A stretch of 25,737 nucleotides of DNA from JAYZDB01 sp036338025 (GTDB lineage Bacteria > Planctomycetota > UBA1135 > UBA2386): assembly GCA_036338025.1 (NCBI GenBank), contig JAYZDB010000063.1, forward strand, positions 1 to 25,737, given 5' to 3'. The position numbers were made by a program, and so were the translations under genes. The notes under the pieces are model-generated. The model did not search any database, was not told the DNA's origin, and saw only the letters and a program-made list of their open reading frames with translations. Positions within the stretch are counted from its first letter, which is position 1, and each line of letters opens with the position of its first letter. Positions 1-7,865 of the stretch are shown here, piece by piece.

Positions 1-30
1 GACTAGCTGGGATGATCCCGACCAGCGGGA

Positions 31-921
31 CTACGATCCCACGACCGGATTTCGCAGTACACCGAGCCCCTCGATTTCCACCTCCATTACGTCGCCATCC
101 TTCAGATAGACCGGTGGGGTGCGGGCGAACCCAACACCCGGGGGGGTGCCGGTTGCGATGATGTCGCCGGGTTCCAGCGTGATGGACTGTGAGAGGAACG
201 ACACGAGGTTTGGAACATCGAATTCCAGTTGGTCCGTGTTTGAGTCCTGCATGGTCTCGCCGTTGAGGCGTAGGCCGATGCGAAGTTTGTGTGGATCTGG
301 GATCTCGTCTTTGGTCGCGATGTACTCACCGAGCGGTCCGAAGGTGTCACAGGATTTTCCACGCTGCCACTGGCCATCCGCGAACTGATAACGACGCTCG
401 CTGACGTCGTTGGTGCAGGTGTAGCCCAGGACGTAGTCGAAGGCCTGGTCCACTGTCACGCGGCTGGCGCGACGGCCAATGATGACCGCCAACTCGGCTT
501 CGAAGTCACCTTGGTCGCTGCCAGCCGGCAGGCGGACGGCGTCATCAGGTCCTATCACACAGGTCGGAAATTTTGAGAAGACGACCGGCGACTCGGGTAG
601 TTCCATCCCACTCTCGCGTGCGTGGTCCTTGTAGTTGAGTCCGATGCAGATGTACTTGCGGGGGTCTGGTACAGGAGCCATCAACGTCACCTGGGCCCGG
701 TCTAGCACCGCTCCCGAACTGCGTAGTTGAGTGAGTTCAGACTGCTCGACCAGATCCATAGCCGCTCGTAATGGAGCGCCGTCGAGGTCGAACCAACCGA
801 TGTGTTGCTCCGGTTTCGGGAGGTCCAGTGCGGATGCGGTAAAGTCGAGGATCTCTTCGCCGTTCCCGACTAGAACTCCGGCGCCTATACGGCCAGCGTG
901 CGAAAACGTGACGATTCTCAT
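31..921 (-). CDS. Fumarylacetoacetate hydrolase (FAH) family protein
   Basis: A 296-residue cytoplasmic enzyme of the FAH superfamily, whose members hydrolyse, hydrate or decarboxylate 2-oxo/2,4-dioxo acids with a bound divalent metal. The N-terminal lid (about 1-75) is followed by the catalytic beta-barrel. Visible family residues are the GLNYKDH motif (His100), the metal ligands Glu141 and Glu143 (GDFEAELAVIIG) and Asp172 (CTNDVSER), and the RGKSCDTFGPLG loop with Lys189. The end carries the usual GDIIATGTPPGVG. This form resembles 2,4-diketo-3-deoxy-L-fuconate/rhamnonate hydrolases and ureidoglycolate-lyase-like paralogues, but the substrate cannot be fixed from sequence. It starts 28 bp after mutS on the same strand, so it is probably the last gene of that operon, with no clear Shine-Dalgarno. 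A role after the sugar-acid dehydratase at 14844-16574 is possible but speculative, because it lies 14 kb away on the other strand. Confidence 0.88.
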   Translation of the reverse strand: MRIVTFSHAGRIGAGVLVGNGEEILDFTASALDLPKPEQHIGWFDLDGAPLRAAMDLVEQSELTQLRSSGAVLDRAQVTLMAPVPDPRKYICIGLNYKDHARESGMELPESPVVFSKFPTCVIGPDDAVRLPAGSDQGDFEAELAVIIGRRASRVTVDQAFDYVLGYTCTNDVSERRYQFADGQWQRGKSCDTFGPLGEYIATKDEIPDPHKLRIGLRLNGETMQDSNTDQLEFDVPNLVSFLSQSITLEPGDIIATGTPPGVGFARTPPVYLKDGDVMEVEIEGLGVLRNPVVGS

Positions 922-949
922 GGTGGTGGATTTCGTGCGCCAGTTGCGG

Positions 950-3538
950 CTACATCAGGTCTTTCCATTCGGCGAGCTTCTGGAGTGCTTCCAGGGGAGT
1001 GAGCTCCTCCGACTTGAGGCTGTTGAGCTCCTTGATGACGAGGTCTTTGGGGGAGTCGAACAGGGTGAGTTGTTTCTTGTCCGGACGGCCGACGTCCTTG
1101 GCTCGCTCGAGTGAATCCCTGACCTGCTCCCCTTCCTCTTCGAGCTTGTCGAGGATGATCTTCGCGCGTTCAAGTACGCTCTTTGGCAAGCCAGCCAAAC
1201 GACCGACGTGCAGACCGTAGCTCTTGTCGGTGCCGCCATCCTCGATGCGGTGCAGGAAGACGATCTCATCGCCCCACTCCTTGACGGCGACCCGCTGGTT
1301 GACGACGCCCTTGCCGGGCCCAGCGAGATCGGTGAGTTGGTGGTAATGGGTGGCGAACAGGCTCCGACAGTGCAGCTCATCGATCAGGTTTTCTGCGATT
1401 GCCCAGGCCAGGGACAGGCCGTCGAAGGTGCTAGTGCCGCGGCCGACCTCGTCGAGAATTACCAGGCTTCGGTTTGTGGCGTTGTTGAGGATATTGGCGG
1501 TCTCCGTCATCTCCACCATGAACGTCGAAGCACCCTGGCTGATGTCGTCTGCAGCACCGACCCGCGTGAAGATACGGTCGACGATCCCGATTCGTGCGGA
1601 ACTGGCGGGCACGAAGCTACCGATCTGGGCCATCAGTGCGATCAGCGCAGTCTGACGGATATACGTCGACTTGCCAGCCATGTTGGGTCCGGTGAGAAGG
1701 ACCATCGCGCGGCCCGGTGGGTCGAGAACGGTGTCGTTAGGAACGAAGGTCCCCTGGGCGATAGTCGCCTCGATCACGGGGTGACGGCCGTCACGAATTT
1801 CGAGTACTCGTGAATCGTCCACGACCGGCTGGCAGTAGTTGCGTTCCTTGGCGACGGTCGCCAGTCCAACGTAGACGTCCAGCGTTGCAATCCGCTGGGC
1901 GGTGTCTTGTAGCCGCAGCGTTTCCTCGGCGATGGAGTCACGGAGTTTAAGGAAGATCTCATACTCCAATTCCCGGGCTGTTTCGTCCGCCTTCAGGACC
2001 TTGTTTTCGAAGACCTTCAGGTCATCGGTGATGTAGCGCTCTGCGTTCTTGGTGGTTTGCTTGCGGACGTAGTCGCCTGGGATGTCCACGTGTTGGTTTG
2101 CCGCGGTGATCTCGATGTAGTAGCCGAACACCCTGTTGAACCCAACTTTCAGGTTGGGGATCCCAGTTCGTTCAGCTTCTCGCACCTGGTACTGTGCGAG
2201 CCAGGCCTTGCTGTCCTTGCTCATGACCCTGAGCTCATCGAGCTCGGCGCTGTGACCCTCTGCAACCAGACCGCCTTCTTTCACGGTGACCGGAGGATCC
2301 CCGACGATCGTTGCATCAATCGATGCGGTGATGTCACTGAGAGCGTCGAAGCCGTCGGCGATTTGCCGCAGTCCGGCACTGCTGCAGTCTTGGATCTGCT
2401 CGTTCAGCGATGGGAGATCGCGCAGGCTGGATGCCAGACCGACCAGATCCCGGGCATTGCCGCGTCCGCAGGCGATACGGGATGTCAGGCGTTGTAGATC
2501 GAGAATCCCATCCAGAATCATCTGCAAGCTGCTGGTCAGGGAACTCCTGGTGTGCAGTTCCTCGATGGCGCTCTGACGTAGGGATATCTGTTCTTTGTTG
2601 ATCAGCGGTGACAACAACCAGTCCCGTAGGAGGCGGGCGCCCATCGCGGTGCCTGTTCGATCGAGGATGTTGAGCAAGGCCGTGCCGCTGCCTTCGTCCC
2701 GCATGGTATCGACCAACTCGAGGCTGGCTCGCGTAGCCCGGTCGAGCCGCATCATGCTGCTCTGCGGAAATGCCTCGACCTTGCAGATGTGGGGCAGGGC
2801 GGCGAGTTGCGTCTCCTCGAGGTACGAGATCAGCGCCCCGCCGGCCCCGACTGCGATCGGCATGTCTTGAATCCCGAAGCCCGACAAGGTGGCGGTCTTG
2901 AAGAAGGTGTTCAAGGCCCGCTCGGCGGTCTCGACGCCGAAGTCGTAGGCCGACCGACGCGTGACTGTCAGGGTTGTCAGTTGCATCAAGGTGTCGCAAA
3001 GGTCTGAGTCTTCGGAGACCAGCACCTCGGCCGGTGCGAGTCGCGCGAGTTCATCCAACAGGCGGTCTTCCGGCAGTTCGTGAACCAGAAAGGCACCCGT
3101 GGATAACTCGACCCATGCGATCCCCAAGCGTCCTTTGCTGGCCGTCACGGAGGCCAGATAGTTGGCGCGGGTGTCATCGAGGAGGTTGTCCTCGGTCAGG
3201 GTCCCGGGTGTCATCACGCGCACGACCTGACGATCCACCAGCCCCTTGACGTCCTTGGGATCCTGCATCTGTTCGCAGATGGCGACCTTGTGTCCGGCCT
3301 TGACCAGGCGTTTGAGGTAGGTGTCGGCGGCTCGCACTGGGACACCCGCCATCGGGATGGGGTTGTCCCCGCCCTTGTTCCGGCTGGTGAGCGTGATGCT
3401 CAGTGACTTGCTGGCGGCCTTGGCGTCATCGAAGAACAACTCGTAGAAGTCACCCATCCGGAAGAACACCAGCGCGTCCGGGTGTTGCTTCTTGGCGGCC
3501 ATGTACTGCTTCATGGCTGGACTAAGCTTGCTGCTCAC
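950..3538 (-). CDS. mutS: DNA mismatch repair protein MutS
   Basis: Full-length MutS (862 residues), the ATP-dependent sensor of mismatches and small loops that starts DNA mismatch repair. The N-terminal mismatch-recognition domain has the Phe-x-Glu wedge (F31-Y-E33 in RMGDFYELF). The connector, core/lever and clamp domains fill about 120-560. The C-terminal ABC ATPase has Walker A TGPNMAGKST (about 614-623), the Walker B/signature region DEVGRGTSTFDG (about 690-700) and FATHYHQLT. The start is GTG at 3538. It overlaps the cysteine desulfurase stop in a GTGA arrangement, which suggests translational coupling. No domain is missing and the length is normal for the family (about 850-880). No mutL is visible in the window. 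Confidence 0.98.
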   Translation of the reverse strand: MSSKLSPAMKQYMAAKKQHPDALVFFRMGDFYELFFDDAKAASKSLSITLTSRNKGGDNPIPMAGVPVRAADTYLKRLVKAGHKVAICEQMQDPKDVKGLVDRQVVRVMTPGTLTEDNLLDDTRANYLASVTASKGRLGIAWVELSTGAFLVHELPEDRLLDELARLAPAEVLVSEDSDLCDTLMQLTTLTVTRRSAYDFGVETAERALNTFFKTATLSGFGIQDMPIAVGAGGALISYLEETQLAALPHICKVEAFPQSSMMRLDRATRASLELVDTMRDEGSGTALLNILDRTGTAMGARLLRDWLLSPLINKEQISLRQSAIEELHTRSSLTSSLQMILDGILDLQRLTSRIACGRGNARDLVGLASSLRDLPSLNEQIQDCSSAGLRQIADGFDALSDITASIDATIVGDPPVTVKEGGLVAEGHSAELDELRVMSKDSKAWLAQYQVREAERTGIPNLKVGFNRVFGYYIEITAANQHVDIPGDYVRKQTTKNAERYITDDLKVFENKVLKADETARELEYEIFLKLRDSIAEETLRLQDTAQRIATLDVYVGLATVAKERNYCQPVVDDSRVLEIRDGRHPVIEATIAQGTFVPNDTVLDPPGRAMVLLTGPNMAGKSTYIRQTALIALMAQIGSFVPASSARIGIVDRIFTRVGAADDISQGASTFMVEMTETANILNNATNRSLVILDEVGRGTSTFDGLSLAWAIAENLIDELHCRSLFATHYHQLTDLAGPGKGVVNQRVAVKEWGDEIVFLHRIEDGGTDKSYGLHVGRLAGLPKSVLERAKIILDKLEEEGEQVRDSLERAKDVGRPDKKQLTLFDSPKDLVIKELNSLKSEELTPLEALQKLAEWKDLM

Positions 3539-4734
3539 TTCTGCTTGACCTTTGCGTCTGGGTTGTTTTTGGCCCCGCTGCCTGTTTTTGGCGCCTGGGC
3601 GAGCAGGGACTGGGCTTCTTGTTCGAGCAAGGTCGCAACCCGATCGATCTCGGCTGCGGTGTTGAACTTGGAGAACGAAAAGCGCATCACTTCACGGGCC
3701 GTTCGGCGGTTCATCCCGATTCCTGTGAGCACTGGATTGTCCTCACCCTCGTCGTGGCACGCGGATCCGGTCGAGAAGGCCACGCTGTGGGCGTTCATCC
3801 GCTCCAACATCGTCGCACCGACGATACCCGGAATGCGTAACGAGAGGATGTGAGGCAGACGGTGTCGAGGATTGCCGAGCCGCTCGGCATTGGGGAATGC
3901 CTGGAGGATCCTGGCAAACAACTGGCTGGCGAGCGTCTCACAATGGGTGTGGGTGCTCGCTAGATGGGTGAACGCGGCCTCCGCGGCGATAGCTAGTCCG
4001 ACGGCTCCGGCGACGTTCTCGGTGCCACCACGCAGACCGTCTTCCTGGCCGCCGCCAGCTTGCAAGGCCCGGATGTCGGCCTTGCTCGAGAGTGCTAGCA
4101 GACCGATTCCACGCGGACCGTGCAGCTTGTGTCCCGAGACGGCGATGGAGTCGACGTCCGCTGCGTTCAGGTCGAACGGGATCTTGCCGTAGCTTTGTAC
4201 CAGATCGACGTGGATGTGGGCATCCGGACAGACCCGGCGGGACAGGCTGACGAGTTCCTCGAGTTCGGACAGGGTGCCGAGTTCGTTGTGGCCGTGCAGC
4301 AAGGCGATGGCGCGCACGTCGCGGCCGAGGTTCTCGAACAGGAGTTCGGGGTCGATGTCGCCGTCCTGTGTCACCGGAAGGGGCGTCAACTTATGACGGG
4401 TCGTGGCGAGCAGGCTGCGCTGCATGAGGATCGCGGGGTGGTCGGTCACCGCACATAGCACCCGTCCCGGGGACCGGTGCTGGACGGCCCCGACCACGCC
4501 GAGCAGGTCGGCTTCGGTGCCTCCGGAGGTGAAGACGACTTCGGCCGCGGACAGGGTGCCGCGGAGATATTCCCGGGCGTCGCTGAGGGCCTTGTGTGGC
4601 GCCAGAGCGTAATCATGGCCCGAGGACGGGTTGCCGAACCACTCCAGATGGGCCTGCCCCATGCGCTCCACGACCTCTTCGAGAGGCCGAGTGGTAGCGG
4701 CATTGTCGAGATAGATGGGGGGCGGAGCGGTCAT
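3535..4734 (-). CDS. Cysteine desulfurase (NifS/IscS-like, PLP-dependent)
   Basis: A class V aminotransferase-fold enzyme of 399 residues that takes sulfur from L-cysteine as an enzyme persulfide for Fe-S clusters or tRNA thiolation. It opens with IYLDNAATT. PLP-pocket residues are His99, Asp177, Gln180 and the Schiff-base Lys203 (SGHKLHGPRGIG). RGGTEN follows, and the catalytic loop STGSACHDEG holds Cys326. The frame stays open upstream to 5028, but that part is antisense to the DUF1444 gene and unlike the family. I chose ATG 4734, which puts the conserved LDNAATT at residues 9-15 and has AGGA just upstream. The Lys/Asn-rich C-terminal tail (about 382-399) is probably disordered. No iscU, sufE or mnmA adjoins it. 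It is the first gene of the operon with mutS. Confidence 0.93.
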   Translation of the reverse strand: MTAPPPIYLDNAATTRPLEEVVERMGQAHLEWFGNPSSGHDYALAPHKALSDAREYLRGTLSAAEVVFTSGGTEADLLGVVGAVQHRSPGRVLCAVTDHPAILMQRSLLATTRHKLTPLPVTQDGDIDPELLFENLGRDVRAIALLHGHNELGTLSELEELVSLSRRVCPDAHIHVDLVQSYGKIPFDLNAADVDSIAVSGHKLHGPRGIGLLALSSKADIRALQAGGGQEDGLRGGTENVAGAVGLAIAAEAAFTHLASTHTHCETLASQLFARILQAFPNAERLGNPRHRLPHILSLRIPGIVGATMLERMNAHSVAFSTGSACHDEGEDNPVLTGIGMNRRTAREVMRFSFSKFNTAAEIDRVATLLEQEAQSLLAQAPKTGSGAKNNPDAKVKQK

Positions 4735-4785
4735 TCGTCCTGAGATTAGCAAGGAAGGCGGGGGTGATCGCCGATAAACCCCTAC

Positions 4786-5649
4786 ATGTGGACCTGGATC
4801 CGGATCGGCTGTGTGCGACTGTGTGAGTGGGCTCTCTCGAGCTTGCGACGGCGCCTCAAGTTGGATCCTACTGAGGATCTGCAGGCTTTCGTAGACGAGC
4901 TCACCGAGGAGCTTCACGCCCAAGGGCCGGATTGCCAGGTGCGGGGGATTGTGCCCGGGACGTTCACCATGGTCCTCAGTGTCAGGGGTCAGGAGGTGCC
5001 GATCCACTTGCACAACATCCATCGGCACTTCGTCACCTTCCCCGATCAGCTACCGCAGGTCGTGCGCCAGTTGCTTTTGGAAATCGAAGAGGCTGGCCTG
5101 GAGACTCCGAAAGACCATCGGTTCGTGGATGCAGCCATGCGGATCCTGCCGCAGATCTGCCGGCTTGATTGGGTGTATGAGAACGGCCCGGCTTTTGGGG
5201 ACTCGGCCCTCGTGTACCGTGAGTTTGGTAGCGACCTCGCGATTTGCTATGTCATCGATGACCCTCGGAGCGTGGTCTTCGTGTGCCATGCACATCTCGA
5301 GTTCTGGGGCCGCACGGAGGAAGACATCTTTCATCTCGCGAACCAGAACCTACGTCGTATGTCGGGAGCCGACCTCCCACTGCCGTCGATCGATGAGGGC
5401 CCGGTGCGGGTTGGTGAGGGTGATGGTTATGATGCTGCGCGGGTGCTGTTGCTCGACCCAGACCAGGCTCAGGGCTTGTTGATTGCGATTCCTGAACGCG
5501 ACTCGCTCTACCTCGGTCGTGAGACACATCGCCAGTCCTTGACCATGCTGATGGCGTCGGGTGAATCCGCGGAGCACCCGGTGTCGCGAGAACTCTACCG
5601 GGTCGAGGGTAAGCAACTGGTCCCGGTCAGCGAGCCTGGCCTCGAATAG
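4786..5649 (+). CDS. DUF1444 (YtpQ/UPF0354)-like protein
   Basis: A protein of up to 287 residues resembling the uncharacterised DUF1444/YtpQ family, best known from Firmicutes. The resemblance lies in the overall pattern: an N-terminal region that binds an extended peptide-like stretch (VPIHLHNIHRH), a central alpha/beta part, and a C-terminal segment where a buried strand (ARVLLLD) precedes a PERDSLYLG motif, as in family members ending with a 'PNRD-L' signature. No signal peptide or membrane helix is visible, so it is probably cytoplasmic. The start is uncertain: ATG 4786 lacks a Shine-Dalgarno, and in-frame GTG codons lie just downstream. It diverges from the cysteine desulfurase (51 bp between starts), and its 3' end overlaps the convergent membrane-protein gene by 23 bp. 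Function unknown. Confidence 0.72.
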   Translation: MWTWIRIGCVRLCEWALSSLRRRLKLDPTEDLQAFVDELTEELHAQGPDCQVRGIVPGTFTMVLSVRGQEVPIHLHNIHRHFVTFPDQLPQVVRQLLLEIEEAGLETPKDHRFVDAAMRILPQICRLDWVYENGPAFGDSALVYREFGSDLAICYVIDDPRSVVFVCHAHLEFWGRTEEDIFHLANQNLRRMSGADLPLPSIDEGPVRVGEGDGYDAARVLLLDPDQAQGLLIAIPERDSLYLGRETHRQSLTMLMASGESAEHPVSRELYRVEGKQLVPVSEPGLE

Positions 5650-6586
5650 GCCGGCTCGCGTCGAATGACCCGAGTTCGAAGGTCAAGCGTGCTACGTCGT
5701 CCTTGATGGGCTCGAAGCCATGCATCTCGAGCCGATACCGCCCGGGGCCGAGATCCTGGAACACGACACGTCCGGTCTGGTTGCTACGAACGACCGCCTC
5801 TTGTGCGTGCTGGGAGTCCGGTCTGCGGTAGCGCCAGTTTGGATCGTCGACGCGATGAAGTAGGACCGGGATTCCAGCTACGGACGTAGGAGTGTTCTTG
5901 GTGGCTGCGGTTGTTGCGGGTGCCAGGGCGAGAGACAAGGCACGAGTGTCACAGGACAGTTGCACCTTTGCCGTGCCAGCCTCGGCAATTTCGACAACAA
6001 GCCGCTGTAGGTAGGCGAGCTGTGCGCACTGCAGAGAGCGGGCCACCACGATCCGGTACTGGCCGACCGGTAGATGGTCGAAGGTCAAGGTCTTGGGGAG
6101 GCGCTCGACATTCACGGAGCTGTGTCGAATGCCAGCGGGGTGGTCGAAGATCGCCACGACCAACGGCTTGCTACCAGGATTCTGACCGGTCACTTGAACC
6201 TGGCACTTGCCGTGGGACTTGCTGGTGTCGAGCTTCGGTACTGTGATCGGCTCGTATAGCGCGGGCAGCGGACCGTCGAGCTTGGACACTGCATTGCCGG
6301 GGATCTCGCTTGGTCGGCCGGGCTCGATCTTCGTCTGTTTGGGCTCGGTTCGTGTCACGGCAAAAATCGTGACGGCCCCCGCGACCACGACCAGGGCGGC
6401 GAGGATCAGGGTGAGCAGGATCTGTGCGAGGGTACGGATTGTTGAGTCTCTCTTGACGGTACGGGCAGTGTAGCTCCTGGCCGCTGGGCTAGGACGTCGA
6501 GAAAGCCCGGGCGTGGCAGCTTTTTGGGCTAGCTGGCTGCTACTGGAGGACGAGGTTGGTGGGTTCGCTGGAACCCGCGGACACAC
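5627..6586 (-). CDS. Single-pass membrane protein with beta-sandwich-like extracytoplasmic region
   Basis: Up to 319 residues of unknown function. A Ser- and Arg-rich N-terminus is followed by one strongly hydrophobic helix (about 55-78) and a long extracytoplasmic part. Two stretches, LPVGQYRIVVARS (about 170-185) and LGPGRYRLEMHGFEP (near 280), look like the closing strands of carboxypeptidase-regulatory-like/SpaA-like beta-sandwiches ('L.pG.Y.l...'). Two Cys residues lie near the middle. The start is doubtful. The only conventional codon in frame before the helix is GTG at 6586, inside the upstream propeller gene (47-bp overlap). The frame across the intergenic part has no ATG, GTG or TTG, so either the overlap is real or a rare start is used. 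It is the last gene of the propeller unit, which suggests a role at the same surface. Confidence 0.7.
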   Translation of the reverse strand: MCPRVPANPPTSSSSSSQLAQKAATPGLSRRPSPAARSYTARTVKRDSTIRTLAQILLTLILAALVVVAGAVTIFAVTRTEPKQTKIEPGRPSEIPGNAVSKLDGPLPALYEPITVPKLDTSKSHGKCQVQVTGQNPGSKPLVVAIFDHPAGIRHSSVNVERLPKTLTFDHLPVGQYRIVVARSLQCAQLAYLQRLVVEIAEAGTAKVQLSCDTRALSLALAPATTAATKNTPTSVAGIPVLLHRVDDPNWRYRRPDSQHAQEAVVRSNQTGRVVFQDLGPGRYRLEMHGFEPIKDDVARLTFELGSFDASRPIRGQAR

Positions 6587-7865
6587 CGGTCTCGAAGTAG
6601 GATTGGGTCGTCAAGCTCAGCGGATTGGAGAATCCCGGGTTGTACAGGCCGAGGGTTGCTTCGCCCTTGCTGTCGAAGGCGACAGGAGCGATGAGGATCG
6701 GTTGGAGCAGCATCTTCGACCACAAAATGGGGGCCTCGAAAGGCCGGTGCAAAATCGCCTCGCTCGAGCTTTGGCCCATGCCCACCAGCACGAAGCCCGT
6801 GCCGGAAGTCATGCCGTTCTTTACGATCAGGTCGAATGCGGTCGCTTTCGGGATCTTGTTGCCCTTGGAGCCTTCGATGTGGGCTCGCCGAGGAGACAGC
6901 TTGCGCAGTCGGCTGATGCTGGTGAAGTCGCTCTCGTGCACGACCAGTCGACCGGTACCGGATCGTTGGAAGGGCTCAAACTGCTGATCGTAGCGGTTTG
7001 CGGCGCTTGGAACGAACTGCAGCCCGCTGGCTGATACCGAGCTGCCAGTGTACGAAGCAAGGGTCGAGGCACGCGGCGCCTTGCCGTCGACGTCGCTGAT
7101 CTCGACGATGTTGTCGTTGACCCAGTCGGTCAGGAACAGGTCGCCGTCGCGGTCGCTGACCAGGGATCCCGCGGCGTCGATACCCTGATAGAGGACTACG
7201 CCATCCGACATGCCGAGGTGAGTCGCGCCGAATGCGGAGCGGACTCTGGCAGCCGGGAACTTGACGATGTCCGAGAACCCTTTTGGCGGCGGGAAAGACG
7301 CGCTGGCGGTGGCGTAGTACAGATCTCCGTTACGTCCGACGGTGATGGGTCCCGACGCGCCTGGCAGTACTGCGATCTGGTCCTGCGTGCCGTTGGTCAG
7401 GTCGATGGCAATCAGGTCATTGTCCTTCGCAGCAAAGCCGCCGGTCTTGCCGGACACGATCGCCCATCGGCGGTTGTAGAGTGCGGCGGAGTAGTTCAGC
7501 TTGATCGTGCCGAGTTGCCTGGGTTTGTTGGCGGCGTCGAGCGGGACCCACCAGATCCCGCCGTCAGTGCTCTCGCCGAACAGCAAGGCCCCGGCCGCTG
7601 CACGGATCGTGAAGGATCCGAACACGGACTTCGGAAACTGCAGCAGGCTACGCGTGGTCGTGCCCTGCGCGAGAACCAGATCGGTGCCGGTGAAATAGAC
7701 CGTCGCCGCGCCGAGGTCCAGTGTTTGGCTGGCATTGCTGGGGAGGTCTGTGAGCTTGCTGGCGTAGCCCTGCTCGATGGTCTGGGGGCTGGCAGTTGCT
7801 GTGAGGACGCCGGCAAGAGCCGCCGAAAGCGCGATCCGCAGGAGGTGGTTTTTCACGGTTGTCAT
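6540..7865 (-). CDS. Secreted beta-propeller-like protein, paralogue of its upstream neighbour
   Basis: A 441-residue protein with a clear Sec signal peptide (positive TTVKNHLLR, a hydrophobic Ala/Leu core, cleavage near ATASPQT). The rest is rich in short beta-strands with repeating NGDLYYA-, DGDLFLTD- and GGIWWVPLD-type units, as in six-bladed NHL/SMP-30-like propellers. It is a tandem paralogue of the gene at 7862-9226. Both share a GxSGPxxxxxNGDLxYA block (about residue 170 here), a following FPxPKG/RG block, and a SPRR/TPRR motif (about 322) leading into a C-terminal beta-rich domain of about 110 residues that ends in a 'NPG' strand pattern. Its ATG overlaps the neighbour's stop by four bases (ATGA). 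I recognise no catalytic residues; a structural or binding role outside the cytoplasm is inferred. Confidence 0.78.
   Translation of the reverse strand: MTTVKNHLLRIALSAALAGVLTATASPQTIEQGYASKLTDLPSNASQTLDLGAATVYFTGTDLVLAQGTTTRSLLQFPKSVFGSFTIRAAAGALLFGESTDGGIWWVPLDAANKPRQLGTIKLNYSAALYNRRWAIVSGKTGGFAAKDNDLIAIDLTNGTQDQIAVLPGASGPITVGRNGDLYYATASASFPPPKGFSDIVKFPAARVRSAFGATHLGMSDGVVLYQGIDAAGSLVSDRDGDLFLTDWVNDNIVEISDVDGKAPRASTLASYTGSSVSASGLQFVPSAANRYDQQFEPFQRSGTGRLVVHESDFTSISRLRKLSPRRAHIEGSKGNKIPKATAFDLIVKNGMTSGTGFVLVGMGQSSSEAILHRPFEAPILWSKMLLQPILIAPVAFDSKGEATLGLYNPGFSNPLSLTTQSYFETGVSAGSSEPTNLVLQ

Noticed and set aside
4735..5028. A 98-residue N-terminal extension of the cysteine desulfurase
   Set aside because: It is antisense to the DUF1444 gene, unlike the family, and ATG 4734 gives a normal cysteine desulfurase N-terminus.
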